Assembly (NCBI RefSeq): GCF_023502345.1
Contig: NZ_JAMFLX010000003.1
Span: 186,001 to 250,000 of the forward strand
Direction of reading: 5' to 3'
DNA length: 64,000 bases
Source of the DNA: Parendozoicomonas callyspongiae
GTDB taxonomy: Bacteria; Pseudomonadota; Gammaproteobacteria; Pseudomonadales; Endozoicomonadaceae
Each line of letters opens with the position of its first letter. Position 1 is the first letter of the stretch. Positions 49,814-58,870 of the stretch are shown one piece after another. The position numbers were made by a program, and so were the translations under genes. The notes beneath the pieces were generated by a model. That model did not search any database and was not told the origin of the DNA. It was given only the letters and a program-made list of their open reading frames with translations.

Positions 49814-51160
49814 TCAGATGATTTTTTTGATCAAAACATGAGCCTTGAAGCGCTTGATTTTTCCAAGCAGGCGCTGAACCTCATCCGGGTAATCCCCCAT
49901 TTTGTCCAGCTCGCGGTAATTGTTGATTCGGGATGCACCGCTTAAGATCAACTCCTGTTCCTGCACAAATTCAGTCTGAAGCTTCTGCTGCATGTCCTGA
50001 ACAAGCACGCCATTTTCCAGATCAAGCCCCCAGGCTCTCGGGTTCAGGTTGCTGCCTGTGACCAGTGCCCGGTTGCCATCAGCATAAATACCTTTCAGGT
50101 GATAGCTGTTATCACCACTTTTCCACAACATCAGGTTCAACCGGCCATCCTCAATATCCTTCTGATGGCGTCGGGCAAAGGAGCGGAGGTTGTACTCGTA
50201 CAGGTAAGGCAGACCACCAATCTTGGAGAACTCTTCTTCTGGCGGAATATAAAAGTCATTTGCCGTTTTATCACCGACAACAATGGTTACTTTTACATGA
50301 CGTTTCAGCAGCTGGTTAAGCTGTCGGGAAATTGTTCTGGGTGGATTGAAATAAGGTGTGCAGATAAACACCTCTTTTTCAGCCGAACGAAGAAGATTAC
50401 AGATCATCTTGTTCAGCCGGTTTCCACGGGCTCCCATTCCACAGACTGGTGTCAGACCAATCTGGGTTCCATCATGATCCGGTGCAAAGCTGTAGGTTGA
50501 ACGGCGCAGCGTGCGACCAAAATTCCGAATAACATGCTTCAATGCCTTACGGCTGGTGACCGGACCACTGTTCAGAGGCTGAACGGCCGGATGCTTGCGG
50601 AAATAACTGGTCATATACTCCGCAAAACTGTCACTCAGGACCCGGCTGTGCATTTCATGGTAGCGATCGTAACGATAGCGCTCTTCATGGTGCAGATAGA
50701 CATCATTAATACTGGCACCGGAATAAAGGACAGTGTTATCAAAAACAAATCCTTTCAGGTGCAGAACACCAAAAATCTCGCGCCCTTTGACCGGAACCCC
50801 GAAGATTTTGATCGGGTGCTCGTACTCATCAGTCAGACGCTGATAAAAATCCCGGTTGGTTGCCGTTGTCTCTTCACCGATACGTCCCCGTTGAGCACGA
50901 TGAAAATCAACAAAAATCTGGATATCCAGAGCAGGATTCGCTTGCTGAGCTTCAAACAGGGCCCGCAGGATTTCCTCACCTGCACCGTCGGCCTCAAGAT
51001 ACAGCGCAGCCATATAGATGCGCGTTGTTGCTGAACGAATCAGCTCCAGCAGGCGTTCCTTAAATTCGCGGGTTGATTTGATAATGCGATAATCAGATTC
51101 ACCGACCGCAATCTGGGGTAGGCTGCTGAGTCGATCCTGATAATACGCCGGTGCAAACAT
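49814..51160 (-). CDS. pssA: Phosphatidylserine synthase (PLD superfamily)
   Basis: A 448-residue E. coli-type PssA that makes phosphatidylserine from CDP-diacylglycerol and serine, the step towards phosphatidylethanolamine. Two phospholipase D motifs are visible: HLKGFVFDNTVLYSGASIND and HLKGIYADGNRALVTGSNLN. Also VDFHRAQRGRIG and GDKTANDFYIPPEEE as in E. coli. I chose the ATG at 51160 (AGG 7 nt upstream); a longer frame adds 23 residues without family support. Confidence 0.95.
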   Translation of the reverse strand: MFAPAYYQDRLSSLPQIAVGESDYRIIKSTREFKERLLELIRSATTRIYMAALYLEADGAGEEILRALFEAQQANPALDIQIFVDFHRAQRGRIGEETTATNRDFYQRLTDEYEHPIKIFGVPVKGREIFGVLHLKGFVFDNTVLYSGASINDVYLHHEERYRYDRYHEMHSRVLSDSFAEYMTSYFRKHPAVQPLNSGPVTSRKALKHVIRNFGRTLRRSTYSFAPDHDGTQIGLTPVCGMGARGNRLNKMICNLLRSAEKEVFICTPYFNPPRTISRQLNQLLKRHVKVTIVVGDKTANDFYIPPEEEFSKIGGLPYLYEYNLRSFARRHQKDIEDGRLNLMLWKSGDNSYHLKGIYADGNRALVTGSNLNPRAWGLDLENGVLVQDMQQKLQTEFVQEQELILSGASRINNYRELDKMGDYPDEVQRLLGKIKRFKAHVLIKKII

Positions 51161-51383
51161 ACTTCTGCCTGAATAGAACTTTGCAAATCTGATCCCGACA
51201 CCTCGGTTCAGAATTAGGAAAGGGCGCACTTTAACAAAAATTACGTCCCGGCGCAGATACTACTGTCAACACTTTGGATGTTCGTTTCCACGACTGCACT
51301 ATTCAGTCCACAACATAAAAAACCAGCTTGCTTGAGGTGGTTTTCAGAAAACGGATTTTCTTGCGGTTAATGGCTGGTGAAAC
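51161..51383. other. Intergenic region upstream of pssA
   Basis: Contains the pssA promoter by position and the rubredoxin 3' region. I see no gene or clear hairpin. Confidence 0.35.
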
Positions 51384-51569
51384 TCAACCAGCTGGTACCA
51401 TTTCAAAGTCAGATTTCGCAGCTCCGCAGTCCGGGCAGATCCAGTCTTCCGGTACATCTTCCCAGGCTGTTCCCGGCTCAATGCCGTCATCAGGCCAGCC
51501 TTCTGCTTCATCATAAACCAGGCCACATACAACACATTGCCACTTTTTCGTATTCGCGTTCGTATTCAT
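51384..51569 (-). CDS. rubA: Rubredoxin
   Basis: A 61-residue mononuclear iron electron carrier. The four ligands lie in [15 protein letters not shown] and [15 protein letters not shown]. It transfers electrons, for example to alkane hydroxylases or in oxidative-stress pathways; no reductase or partner gene adjoins it. I place the start at the ATG at 51569 ([10 protein letters not shown]), since the 11 residues before it are unlike rubredoxins. The extra Asn/Thr-rich N-terminus is short. Confidence 0.93.
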   Translation of the reverse strand: MNTNANTKKWQCVVCGLVYDEAEGWPDDGIEPGTAWEDVPEDWICPDCGAAKSDFEMVPAG

Positions 51570-51704
51570 TGCTTTCCACCCCTCTGGCCACAGCCAAACC
51601 ATTTATTTGTTTTCTTCAGTCTACTCTATCTACTCTATAGTCGCCTGATCGCCCGGTCGCTAATGCCGGGCTTGCCATAAGGCTGGCAGTCCGTAAACTC
51701 GGCA

Positions 51705-52214
51705 GTGAATAACAACAGATTACAGAATATGACCCCGGAACAGGCAGTAAAAAGCAGCATGGCCGCAGATTATCAGCCCGCCCCCCTTTGGCGAAGACTG
51801 GCCGCTATGGTTTATGACACCTTTCTGGTGATTGCTATCGTCATGGTAACCAGTGGCATCTACCATGCAGTGGTTAATAATCTTCTGCTGGGGCTAAAAG
51901 ATGCGCCGGCTGGTTTTAACCCACTTCTCAGCACGGTTCTGACTTTTATCTTGTTCTTTTTCTTTGCCCATTTCTGGACCAGAGGTGGCCAGACTCTGGG
52001 CATGCAGGCCTGGAAGATCAGGGTTATCAGCAGTGAAACCGGTGGTCCCTTAACTCTGATTCAGTGTCTGTTGAGATTTATGATTGCAATACCCGCTATC
52101 GGGCTGGCAGGTCTCGGCGTGCTCTGGATTCTGGTCGACAAAGACAAGAAATCCTGGCACGACCGTTACTCCAGAAGCCAGGTAATTTTGCTCACTCCTG
52201 CCACCAAGGTCTGA
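51705..52214 (+). CDS. RDD-family membrane protein
   Basis: A 169-residue inner-membrane protein with about three hydrophobic segments (TFLVIAIVMVTSGIYHAV, STVLTFILFFFFAHFW, RFMIAIPAIGLAGLGVLWIL). Family marks are PLWRRLAAMVYDTF (the RDD-type Arg/Asp in helix 1) and TLGMQAWKIRV and DKDKKSWHDRYSRSQVI. Function is not established for most RDD proteins; some act in ion transport. The start is GTG at 51705; ATG at 51729 is an alternative. RDD genes near lptFG are common in related bacteria. Confidence 0.85.
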   Translation: MNNNRLQNMTPEQAVKSSMAADYQPAPLWRRLAAMVYDTFLVIAIVMVTSGIYHAVVNNLLLGLKDAPAGFNPLLSTVLTFILFFFFAHFWTRGGQTLGMQAWKIRVISSETGGPLTLIQCLLRFMIAIPAIGLAGLGVLWILVDKDKKSWHDRYSRSQVILLTPATKV

Positions 52215-52282
52215 TACCCACTGCCCGCAGACATGCTTACTCTGAAATGTATCTAACGATCATATTCAAGGAGGGAAGCAGT

Positions 52283-53095
52283 ATGCAGCAAGCTCAAGCA
52301 ATAGGAACAACCCCAGCAGTCTCAGGATATCAGGCTCCTACGACTAAAGCAGAAATTGAAGTTGAATTTGCAGGCAGAGCCGTTCAATACCGATCAGGTA
52401 TAACAGGCGTTTTAAGTCATGCTATCCGAGGCGGCGGACACGGCGCAATTCTCGGGGCTGCAACCTACGGTCTTATGTACTACCTGAATATTCTTCCCTG
52501 CGAAGCTGGTCCTAAATCATTTCTCACAGCAGTCAGCCTGGGTACCACTGTTGGATATATTATCGAAAGGAAAAGTGCTGCTGCCCTCCATGCAGATACT
52601 CAAACCCCACTTGCAATTGCAAAACGCGAAGAGAAGAAGCTTTCAGGTGTAATTCAATACCTTGAAGATGCTCAAAGTAAAATTCGCGGAGGGGAAAAGC
52701 CCATTATTTCTACTCAAAGTCTTAAAGAATGCGGTTTGTCCGAACAGGCTGAAAGAATTCAAAAATCATGCACACAGTGCTCAGAATACACTATAACTTC
52801 CACAACTCTGGCTAAGGATCTAGGTTCCTTAATTCCTGACAGGAGTGAGCGTAGTGCTTTTTTGACATCATATCAGCAAGATATAGAAAAAACTCAGGAG
52901 TCTCTGGAAATCCTGGGTAGTGATTCACAGGCGGTTGCAACAGCAAAACGTTGTATAAACAACAGATTTCTCGCCGAGAAAGCACAAAAATCAGCTGATA
53001 AAGAGTTGATGAAGTGTGATCTAACTGAAGGGATTACCAAGAAGAAAGCTGAGCTTAAGGCCCTTCGCGAAAAAATTGCAGTTCTGGAAGCATAA
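52283..53095 (+). CDS. Orphan protein with hydrophobic hairpin and coiled coil
   Basis: A 270-residue product starting at ATG 52283 with a strong GGAGG 9 nt upstream; an open frame extends 5' of it but overlaps the RDD gene and lacks support. Residues 45-95 form two glycine-rich hydrophobic segments (GGGHGAILGAATYGLMYYL; SFLTAVSLGTTVGYII). The rest is helical and charged, ending in a coiled coil (KKKAELKALREKIAVLEA). Four Cys in a CGLSEQ...CTQCSE region are notable. No family recognised. It sits between conserved RDD and lptG genes. Confidence 0.65.
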   Translation: MQQAQAIGTTPAVSGYQAPTTKAEIEVEFAGRAVQYRSGITGVLSHAIRGGGHGAILGAATYGLMYYLNILPCEAGPKSFLTAVSLGTTVGYIIERKSAAALHADTQTPLAIAKREEKKLSGVIQYLEDAQSKIRGGEKPIISTQSLKECGLSEQAERIQKSCTQCSEYTITSTTLAKDLGSLIPDRSERSAFLTSYQQDIEKTQESLEILGSDSQAVATAKRCINNRFLAEKAQKSADKELMKCDLTEGITKKKAELKALREKIAVLEA

Positions 53096-53116
53096 CCCCC
53101 CAGAACCTCAATATAC

Positions 53117-53149
53117 TTGAGAAGAGCCGGGTTACCCGGCTCTTCTCAA
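53117..53149. terminator. Perfect hairpin overlapping the lptG stop codon
   Basis: A 15-bp perfect stem (53117-53131 with 53135-53149, core GAAGAGCCGGG/CCCGGCTCTTC). The 3-nt loop 53132-53134 is exactly the lptG stop codon. It lies between convergent genes. No U-tract on either strand. Confidence 0.55.
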
Positions 53150-54190
53150 CAAAAGCACACCCACACCAAAACAGCACAGGATTGGCAGCAGAATCGCAAC
53201 AAAGGGTGAGAACCCAAAGACCAGGCTCAACGGCCCCATCAGGTTCTGAACAATCATAAAGGTGACACCGGTAATCACGCCGGAAAACAGTCTTAAACCT
53301 ACAGATACTGTTCGCAGAGGCCCAAACACAAACGAGATACCGATCAGCACCAGGGCAAAAATAGCCAGAGGCTGCAGCACCTTTTTAAATAGTGCCAGAG
53401 CGTACTCAGCACTTTGCAGATCCTGATTTTCAAGATAATCGATATAGGTTGCCAAACCGCTTATCGAGAGATCATCCGGCTTCACCACCACAACTTTCAG
53501 CAAGGTTGTTGTCAGGTCAGTTTCCCAGATCTGGGTCTGGGCCGAACTCACATCAACGCGATCATCGTAATAGGTACTGGTTTCAACATTCTCCAGCAAC
53601 CAGTGGCTGCCCTGGCTCAGTGCCCGTTCGGCATAAACCGTTTCTTCCAGCTTTCGATTTTCATCAAAACGGTAAATATTAATGCCATAGAGAACACCAT
53701 TAGGCTCCACGGCGTTGAAGAACATGTAGTCATCGCCTTCCCGGTGCCAAAGGCCTTCATCGGTGTATTTGCCATCTGCGGAACGGGCGATTTTGCGCCC
53801 GGTCTGGGCCATCTGCTCCGTAATTGGTGAAACATATTCACTGAGAAGCAGGCCAACCAGCATCAGCACAATGGCCGGTTTCATAACAGACCAGCAGATT
53901 CGTATAAGGGAAACACCCGCTGCCCGCATCACCACCAGCTCACTGTTATTAGCCAGCGAACCAAGTCCGACCAGACAGCCGATCAGGGCAGAAACCGGAA
54001 TCACTTCATAGATCCGCTTAGGCATGGTCAGAACCATGTAGCGGACAACTTCCGGCAACTGGTAATTGGCCCGCATGGCATCCAGCTGGGTCATAAACCC
54101 AAACAGGGTATCCAGGAAAACAATAATGATCAGAACAACCATCATCGCTGCCAGTACAGTTACGCCGATATGACGATCAAGCTTTCTCAT
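53132..54190 (-). CDS. lptG: LPS export permease LptG
   Basis: A 352-residue permease with six transmembrane helices around a periplasmic beta-jellyroll. It starts MRKLDRHIGVTVLAAMMVV. LptB2FG extracts lipopolysaccharide from the inner membrane and pushes it to LptC. Conserved features include SALIGCLVGLGSLANNSELVVMRAAGVS and a cytosolic coupling helix. Overlaps lptF by 4 nt, so the two are translationally coupled. Confidence 0.96.
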   Translation of the reverse strand: MRKLDRHIGVTVLAAMMVVLIIIVFLDTLFGFMTQLDAMRANYQLPEVVRYMVLTMPKRIYEVIPVSALIGCLVGLGSLANNSELVVMRAAGVSLIRICWSVMKPAIVLMLVGLLLSEYVSPITEQMAQTGRKIARSADGKYTDEGLWHREGDDYMFFNAVEPNGVLYGINIYRFDENRKLEETVYAERALSQGSHWLLENVETSTYYDDRVDVSSAQTQIWETDLTTTLLKVVVVKPDDLSISGLATYIDYLENQDLQSAEYALALFKKVLQPLAIFALVLIGISFVFGPLRTVSVGLRLFSGVITGVTFMIVQNLMGPLSLVFGFSPFVAILLPILCCFGVGVLLLRRAG

Positions 54191-55317
54191 CCCTGCTTCA
54201 CCCCACCATCAACCGACTCGATACTGCGCGCCCCTGAAAACAGGTTCTGAATCTGGGGCCAGAAAAACATCACCAGAGCAATCACTGTGAAAACAGCATG
54301 AACTCCCCACAAACCTATTTCAGGAGGAATTTTTCCATCTTCAACGGCGCCACGGCTGGCAATCAGCAACGCCAGATAAACCAGATAGAGCAGAACGCCA
54401 GGAAGCAGCTTCATAAAGCGTCCCTGGCGGGGATTAACCCTGGCCAAAGGCAAAGCCATAAAGACAATCACGGGAATCAGGAGAGGAAGAGAAATACGCC
54501 ACTGCCACTCGGCAACAAGGCGCGGCTGATCACTTCCGAAAATCTGTTCTGTGGGCAGGGCATTTTCTTTGGTGACCGGACGGACTTCTGGATCCTGCAT
54601 CTGTATGCCATAGGTATCATACTGTGTCAGACGGCTTTCAGGCTGACCCGCTGCCAGATCATAGCGGTAGCCGTTTTCCAGAAGCAGGTAACGTTTACCG
54701 GATTCCGGATCAGGGTACATACGCCCACCATCCGCCAGAAGCAGAGTCACCTGCCCTTTCTCTCCTTCTTTACCCACCCGGTGTTCAGCAATAAAAACAC
54801 CTTCCATACGGGACTTATTCGAGGAAAGTGATTCCGTATAAGTCACCCTGACGCCGTCGTTCATTGACTGAAAACGACCCGGTGTAAGGGTGTCGAATTC
54901 GGTCATGGCATCCTGGGTATTGAGAATGCGCTCAACATGGCTGGCCCCCCAGGGGCTGAGCACACAGCTGATAACGGCCACAACAATCATGATTACAAAT
55001 GCGGGAACAAAGGTATAACCCAGAAGACGGTTACGGCTCATGCCGCAGGCTTCCAGCACCACCATCTCGCTGTCCACATACATACGGCCATAGGCCAGCA
55101 GAATGGACAGAAACAGGCCAAGTGGGAGAATAATTTCCAGAAAACCCGGCAGGCGGTAACCCATAATGGCAAACAGAAACTCTGCTTTCAGTTCACCTGT
55201 TGCAGCCTGCTGCAGATATTTTATAAAACGGCCACTGACAATAATCAGCAACAAAACCCCACTGATCGCCAGCCAGCTCTGAACCAGCTCACGTGCGAGA
55301 TACCGAAGAACGATCAA
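54187..55317 (-). CDS. lptF: LPS export permease LptF
   Basis: A 376-residue partner of LptG. It starts at TTG (MIVLRYLARELVQSWLAISG) and has the LILPLGLFLSILLAYGRMYVDSEMVVLEACG motif, close to E. coli LptF, and a periplasmic jellyroll. Divergent from pepA, as in many gammaproteobacteria. Confidence 0.96.
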   Translation of the reverse strand: MIVLRYLARELVQSWLAISGVLLLIIVSGRFIKYLQQAATGELKAEFLFAIMGYRLPGFLEIILPLGLFLSILLAYGRMYVDSEMVVLEACGMSRNRLLGYTFVPAFVIMIVVAVISCVLSPWGASHVERILNTQDAMTEFDTLTPGRFQSMNDGVRVTYTESLSSNKSRMEGVFIAEHRVGKEGEKGQVTLLLADGGRMYPDPESGKRYLLLENGYRYDLAAGQPESRLTQYDTYGIQMQDPEVRPVTKENALPTEQIFGSDQPRLVAEWQWRISLPLLIPVIVFMALPLARVNPRQGRFMKLLPGVLLYLVYLALLIASRGAVEDGKIPPEIGLWGVHAVFTVIALVMFFWPQIQNLFSGARSIESVDGGVKQG

Positions 55318-55630
55318 ATTAAAAATCCCATCTCAACACAACGAACCCATCCCTAAGCACGCATAAAAACGCGAAAAAAGAAAGGCTAAAAATTCGTACA
55401 AACCTGTCGTAAACTCGGGGAAGTATACCGCCCGTGATGCAACATGCCGAAGACGGTGCTGGCCGAGAGTACCGATATTAACGAGAGTACCGAAGCACAC
55501 CGGGTTCATTTTTTGCCCTGTCAGCGTCAGCGATACTATTCTGCAAGGATGTCCGCAGATTCAAGCAGGGCATTATCTAACAAAGCCTCTGACAACGCAC
55601 AGGTTTTCGCGTATTCAAAGGAGAGATTCC
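55318..55630. other. Divergent control region between lptF and pepA
   Basis: Holds the promoters of both genes. A TATACT -10-like hexamer towards lptF is at 55431-55436 and TACTAT towards pepA near 55534. Both lack strong -35 boxes. A 70-codon frame inside has no RBS or family support and is not annotated. Confidence 0.4.
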
Positions 55631-57124
55631 ATGGAAATTTCGATCAAAAGTGGTAATGCAGACAAGCAGCAGACGCAGTGTCTGGTTCTGTTAACGGGCG
55701 CTGAAGGCACCCAGAAAACCTTTTCGAGCGTCGATAAAGCCGCTGAGGGACTGTTCACATCCCTGATCGAACGAGGTGATCTAAAACAGGCGGCCGGTCA
55801 AACCCTGCTGGTTCCTGTGGTGAATGGCCTGAAAGCCGAGCGTGTTCTGCTGGTTGCCCTGGGTAAAGAAAAGCCCAAAGCGACAGATGCAGAAAGAATT
55901 TTCGCAGCCATTGCAAAAACCCTCAACAGCGCACGAATCAGTGATGCCATCGTCGCCTTTGACGATCTGGATGTTGCTGACCGTGACTCTAGCTGGAGCG
56001 TTCGTCAGCTTGCCTGCGCCATTGCCAATGGCAGCTACAGATTTGATGAACATAAAAGCAAGAGGAAGGATGACAAGCCCGAGGTATCCCTTGAGAAAGT
56101 GACCCTTCTCCAGTCCGGCCGTAAAGCACTGGATGTCCACAAACAGGCTGCAGCCGAAGGTACAGCTATTGCTGCCGGTATGGCTCTTGCCCGTGATCTT
56201 GGCAACCAGCCCGGCAATATCTGCACACCTCTGCATCTGACCGAACAGGCCAAGAAGCTGGCGCACGGTGTCCGCAAGCTGACAGTGAAGGCGCTGGACG
56301 AGAAAGAAATGGAGAAGCTGGGTATGCACTCCTTCCTTTCTGTATCCAGGGGCTCGACCCAGGAAGGTCAGCTGATCGAGATGAACTACAAGGGCGGCAA
56401 GGCCACCGACAACCCTATTGTGCTACTGGGTAAAGGTATTACCTTCGATACCGGTGGTATCAGTCTCAAGCCCGGCGCCGGCATGGATGAAATGAAGTTC
56501 GACATGTGTGGCGCTGCGTCCGTTTTCGGTGCCATGAAATCCATTGTTGAACTTCAACTGCCCATCAATGTGATTGGTCTGGTTGCTGCGGCTGAAAATA
56601 TGCCTGCCGGCAATGCCAGCAAGCCTGGTGATATCGTTACCTCTATGTCTGGTCAAACCATTGAGATTCTGAACACGGATGCTGAAGGTCGACTGGTTCT
56701 TTGTGATGCCCTGACCTATGCAGAGCGTTACAAGCCTAAAGCTGTGGTCGATATTGCAACTCTAACCGGTGCCTGCATTATGGCTCTTGGCCACCATATC
56801 AGTGCCCTGATCAGTAATAACGATGAGCTGGCGGATGACCTGCTGGCTGCCGGTAATGTTTCCGGTGATAAGGCATGGCGTCTGCCAATGGACGAGCAGT
56901 ACCAGAAGCAGCTGGATACCAACTTTGCTGATATGGCCAATATCGGTGGCCGCCCGGCTGGCACCATTACCGCAGGTTGCTTCCTGTCACGCTATGCCAA
57001 AGAGTTTGACTGGGCACACCTTGATATTGCAGGCACTGCCTGGAAGAGCGGTGGAGAAAAAGGCGCAACTGGCCGTCCTGTTCCCCTGCTTGTTCAATAT
57101 GTTCTGAGTCAGACTAACAGTTAA
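55631..57124 (+). CDS. pepA: Leucyl aminopeptidase A
   Basis: A 497-residue M17 metallopeptidase; it also binds DNA in E. coli as a Xer recombination and carAB factor. The family signature NTDAEGRLVLCDALTYAE is present, with VLLGKGITFDTGGISLKPG (metal ligands) and GRPAGTITAGCFL. RBS AAGGAGAG 6 nt upstream. Divergent from lptF. In related genomes holC follows directly; here a RING-like gene lies between. Confidence 0.97.
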   Translation: MEISIKSGNADKQQTQCLVLLTGAEGTQKTFSSVDKAAEGLFTSLIERGDLKQAAGQTLLVPVVNGLKAERVLLVALGKEKPKATDAERIFAAIAKTLNSARISDAIVAFDDLDVADRDSSWSVRQLACAIANGSYRFDEHKSKRKDDKPEVSLEKVTLLQSGRKALDVHKQAAAEGTAIAAGMALARDLGNQPGNICTPLHLTEQAKKLAHGVRKLTVKALDEKEMEKLGMHSFLSVSRGSTQEGQLIEMNYKGGKATDNPIVLLGKGITFDTGGISLKPGAGMDEMKFDMCGAASVFGAMKSIVELQLPINVIGLVAAAENMPAGNASKPGDIVTSMSGQTIEILNTDAEGRLVLCDALTYAERYKPKAVVDIATLTGACIMALGHHISALISNNDELADDLLAAGNVSGDKAWRLPMDEQYQKQLDTNFADMANIGGRPAGTITAGCFLSRYAKEFDWAHLDIAGTAWKSGGEKGATGRPVPLLVQYVLSQTNS

Positions 57125-57133
57125 TCCCATATG

Positions 57134-57158
57134 GCCCGGCAATACAATATTGTCGGGC
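57134..57158 (+). terminator. Probable terminator after pepA
   Basis: An 11-bp stem with one G-T pair (57134-57144 with 57148-57158, GCCCGGCAATA/TATTGTCGGGC) and 3-nt loop, 10 bp after pepA. Tail ACTTCTCT is a weak U-tract. Confidence 0.6.
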
Positions 57159-57247
57159 ACTTCTCTCCGGCCAGGCTGCCTTAGATCCACTTTTTTATTA
57201 GACAATTATTCCGATCCATTCTATTTCTTCATAGCCGTGGATGAAAA

Positions 57248-58789
57248 ATGGAAATGGTGGTGCGCATATCTCTGACACCCGCACTGATACTGAGCTCTTC
57301 AGTTCTAAAAATAATTTTATTGGCAAGTTGGTTAATCTGTACGTTCAACACTGCACATGCCGGGAAATATGACCACCTGTGCTTTACCAAGCCTCTACCT
57401 CAGAACGAAATCTGTCTCCAGTGTGGGGAGATTTCACTTAATACCTATACCCTCGATTGCCAGCACAGACATGTCTTCTGTGATGAATGTCTGCTTCCTT
57501 ACCAGTCTACTGTATATGGCACAGCGATTGTTGACGACCAGATTACCCCAGCTGATGACAAATCCTTCGCGGTTTTTTGTCCAGCGTGCTCACCAAAGAA
57601 ACATGGGCAACACAGCAGAGCTAATCCTATTGAGAGCATTAAAAGCCTGAAAGTTCATTGCAGTTACTGCAAAAAAACCGAACTATTCAAAAAACACCAT
57701 GGTTGCGTGAAAGAAAAACCAAAGTTACGAAAAACGCAAAACACTGACTTTTTCATCAACAGCGAAACAGAAATACAAGAACTAGAACCAGAACTAGAAC
57801 CAGAACTAGAACCAGAACTAGAACTAGAACCAGAACCAGATGCTTATCACCAGATACCAAGCTATTTCGACAGCTCGTATAATAACGGGAGAACTCAATG
57901 GGTAATTTATACAGACCGACAACTCTCCGAAAATTACTCACTGGAGGGTATCCTTTACAAGTACCCCGTCCGGCTCACCCTCTACTCAGACCGCTTAGGA
58001 TCTCCTCGGCTAACATGGCAGTTTGTAGGGGATACAAGCGAACTTGCAGACATTCGTGTAATCGCACGCCTTTTACCACGTAGACCTACATACGCTAATA
58101 AAAGCATTCCTCTTAATAGCTTCAAACCAATAGAGCCCGTAGCTTCTCTCGAATATGATGTGCAACTTGTTGCCAAAGATACTGACTGGAGAGCTAACTA
58201 TTACCAAAAAGACGGTACTTATCGTATCGATATTCAGATGTTACCTGTTACAGATAACGTAACTATTCAGAACGATTCGCCGTCATGGCAAGTTAATCCG
58301 AATCCGCTTTTACACTATACTCGTGAACCCATACATCCAATTTTCAGTGCCCCGATTCTTGTAAATTTGAGCCCTGACCCCAGGCAGCCCGATGCTTGCG
58401 ACACTATAGAAATGCATATAATTCTAGGATCGGTGAGGAGGGTGGATTGCGGACAGTATGACACTGAAGTCGGTATAGCCCTGCAACATTCACAGGAGGA
58501 CATTCAGAGGCTGCTTGCCCAAAAAACAATCAGGCTTTACGTCACCCTTCCGGGAGGGGATTCCAAAATGATTCATGAATGCAGCAGCAGGGGTTTTCTG
58601 CCCGCTGGATCTCAGTACTGCCTCAGCACAGCCAAGATGCCCGAAACAGTTTTGAAACTCAGTCAAAAAGGAGAACAACTTCAATTCGTCGTCAAACTTT
58701 TCCCTCACAGCATGGGATTTTGTACAAAACGAGCCTTTCGGAAGAGCTGGAAGCTATTCAAATATTATATACTCCCGGGGGAGGACTAA
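57248..58789 (+). CDS. RING/TRAF-like zinc-finger protein with signal-like N-terminus
   Basis: A 513-residue protein. Residues ~14-38 form a hydrophobic signal-like stretch ending AHA-G. A RING-type cross-brace pattern follows: C56-x2-C59-x11-C71-x3-H75-x2-C78-x2-C81 ... C111-PA-C114. A second finger has C138-x2-C141-x8-H150 and C153, as in TRAF-type proteins. Then a Glu-Leu/Glu-Pro repeat (about 177-197) from a hexamer DNA repeat. The remaining ~310 residues look beta-rich and are unrecognised. RING domains are mostly eukaryotic E3 ubiquitin ligases; bacterial ones known to me are effectors. I infer a host-directed protein; zinc binding without ligase activity is possible. It interrupts the usual pepA-holC order. 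Confidence 0.65.
   Translation: MEMVVRISLTPALILSSSVLKIILLASWLICTFNTAHAGKYDHLCFTKPLPQNEICLQCGEISLNTYTLDCQHRHVFCDECLLPYQSTVYGTAIVDDQITPADDKSFAVFCPACSPKKHGQHSRANPIESIKSLKVHCSYCKKTELFKKHHGCVKEKPKLRKTQNTDFFINSETEIQELEPELEPELEPELELEPEPDAYHQIPSYFDSSYNNGRTQWVIYTDRQLSENYSLEGILYKYPVRLTLYSDRLGSPRLTWQFVGDTSELADIRVIARLLPRRPTYANKSIPLNSFKPIEPVASLEYDVQLVAKDTDWRANYYQKDGTYRIDIQMLPVTDNVTIQNDSPSWQVNPNPLLHYTREPIHPIFSAPILVNLSPDPRQPDACDTIEMHIILGSVRRVDCGQYDTEVGIALQHSQEDIQRLLAQKTIRLYVTLPGGDSKMIHECSSRGFLPAGSQYCLSTAKMPETVLKLSQKGEQLQFVVKLFPHSMGFCTKRAFRKSWKLFKYYILPGED
57779..57838 (+). repeat. Tandem hexamer repeat GAAC(T/C)A, 10 units
   Basis: Ten head-to-tail hexamers, six ending ...CTA/CCA alternately, coding (Glu-Leu)/(Glu-Pro). 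As the unit is six bases, copy-number change would alter protein length without frameshift. Confidence 0.9.
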
Positions 58790-58870
58790 AAAATCAAGAC
58801 TGTTACAACTTTTATAACTCTTATAAACCTTGTATAAGTAGCCGGAGAATCACTGGCAACGCATAACACA

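Noticed and set aside
52064..52282. 5' extension of the orphan at 52283
   Set aside because: Overlaps the RDD gene out of frame; the ATG at 52283 has a strong GGAGG site.
55444..55656. A 70-codon frame before pepA
   Set aside because: No RBS, overlaps the pepA start in another frame, and no recognisable sequence.
57779..57838. Possible CRISPR or larger repeat array
   Set aside because: It is a simple 6-bp tandem repeat inside a coding region, without spacers.
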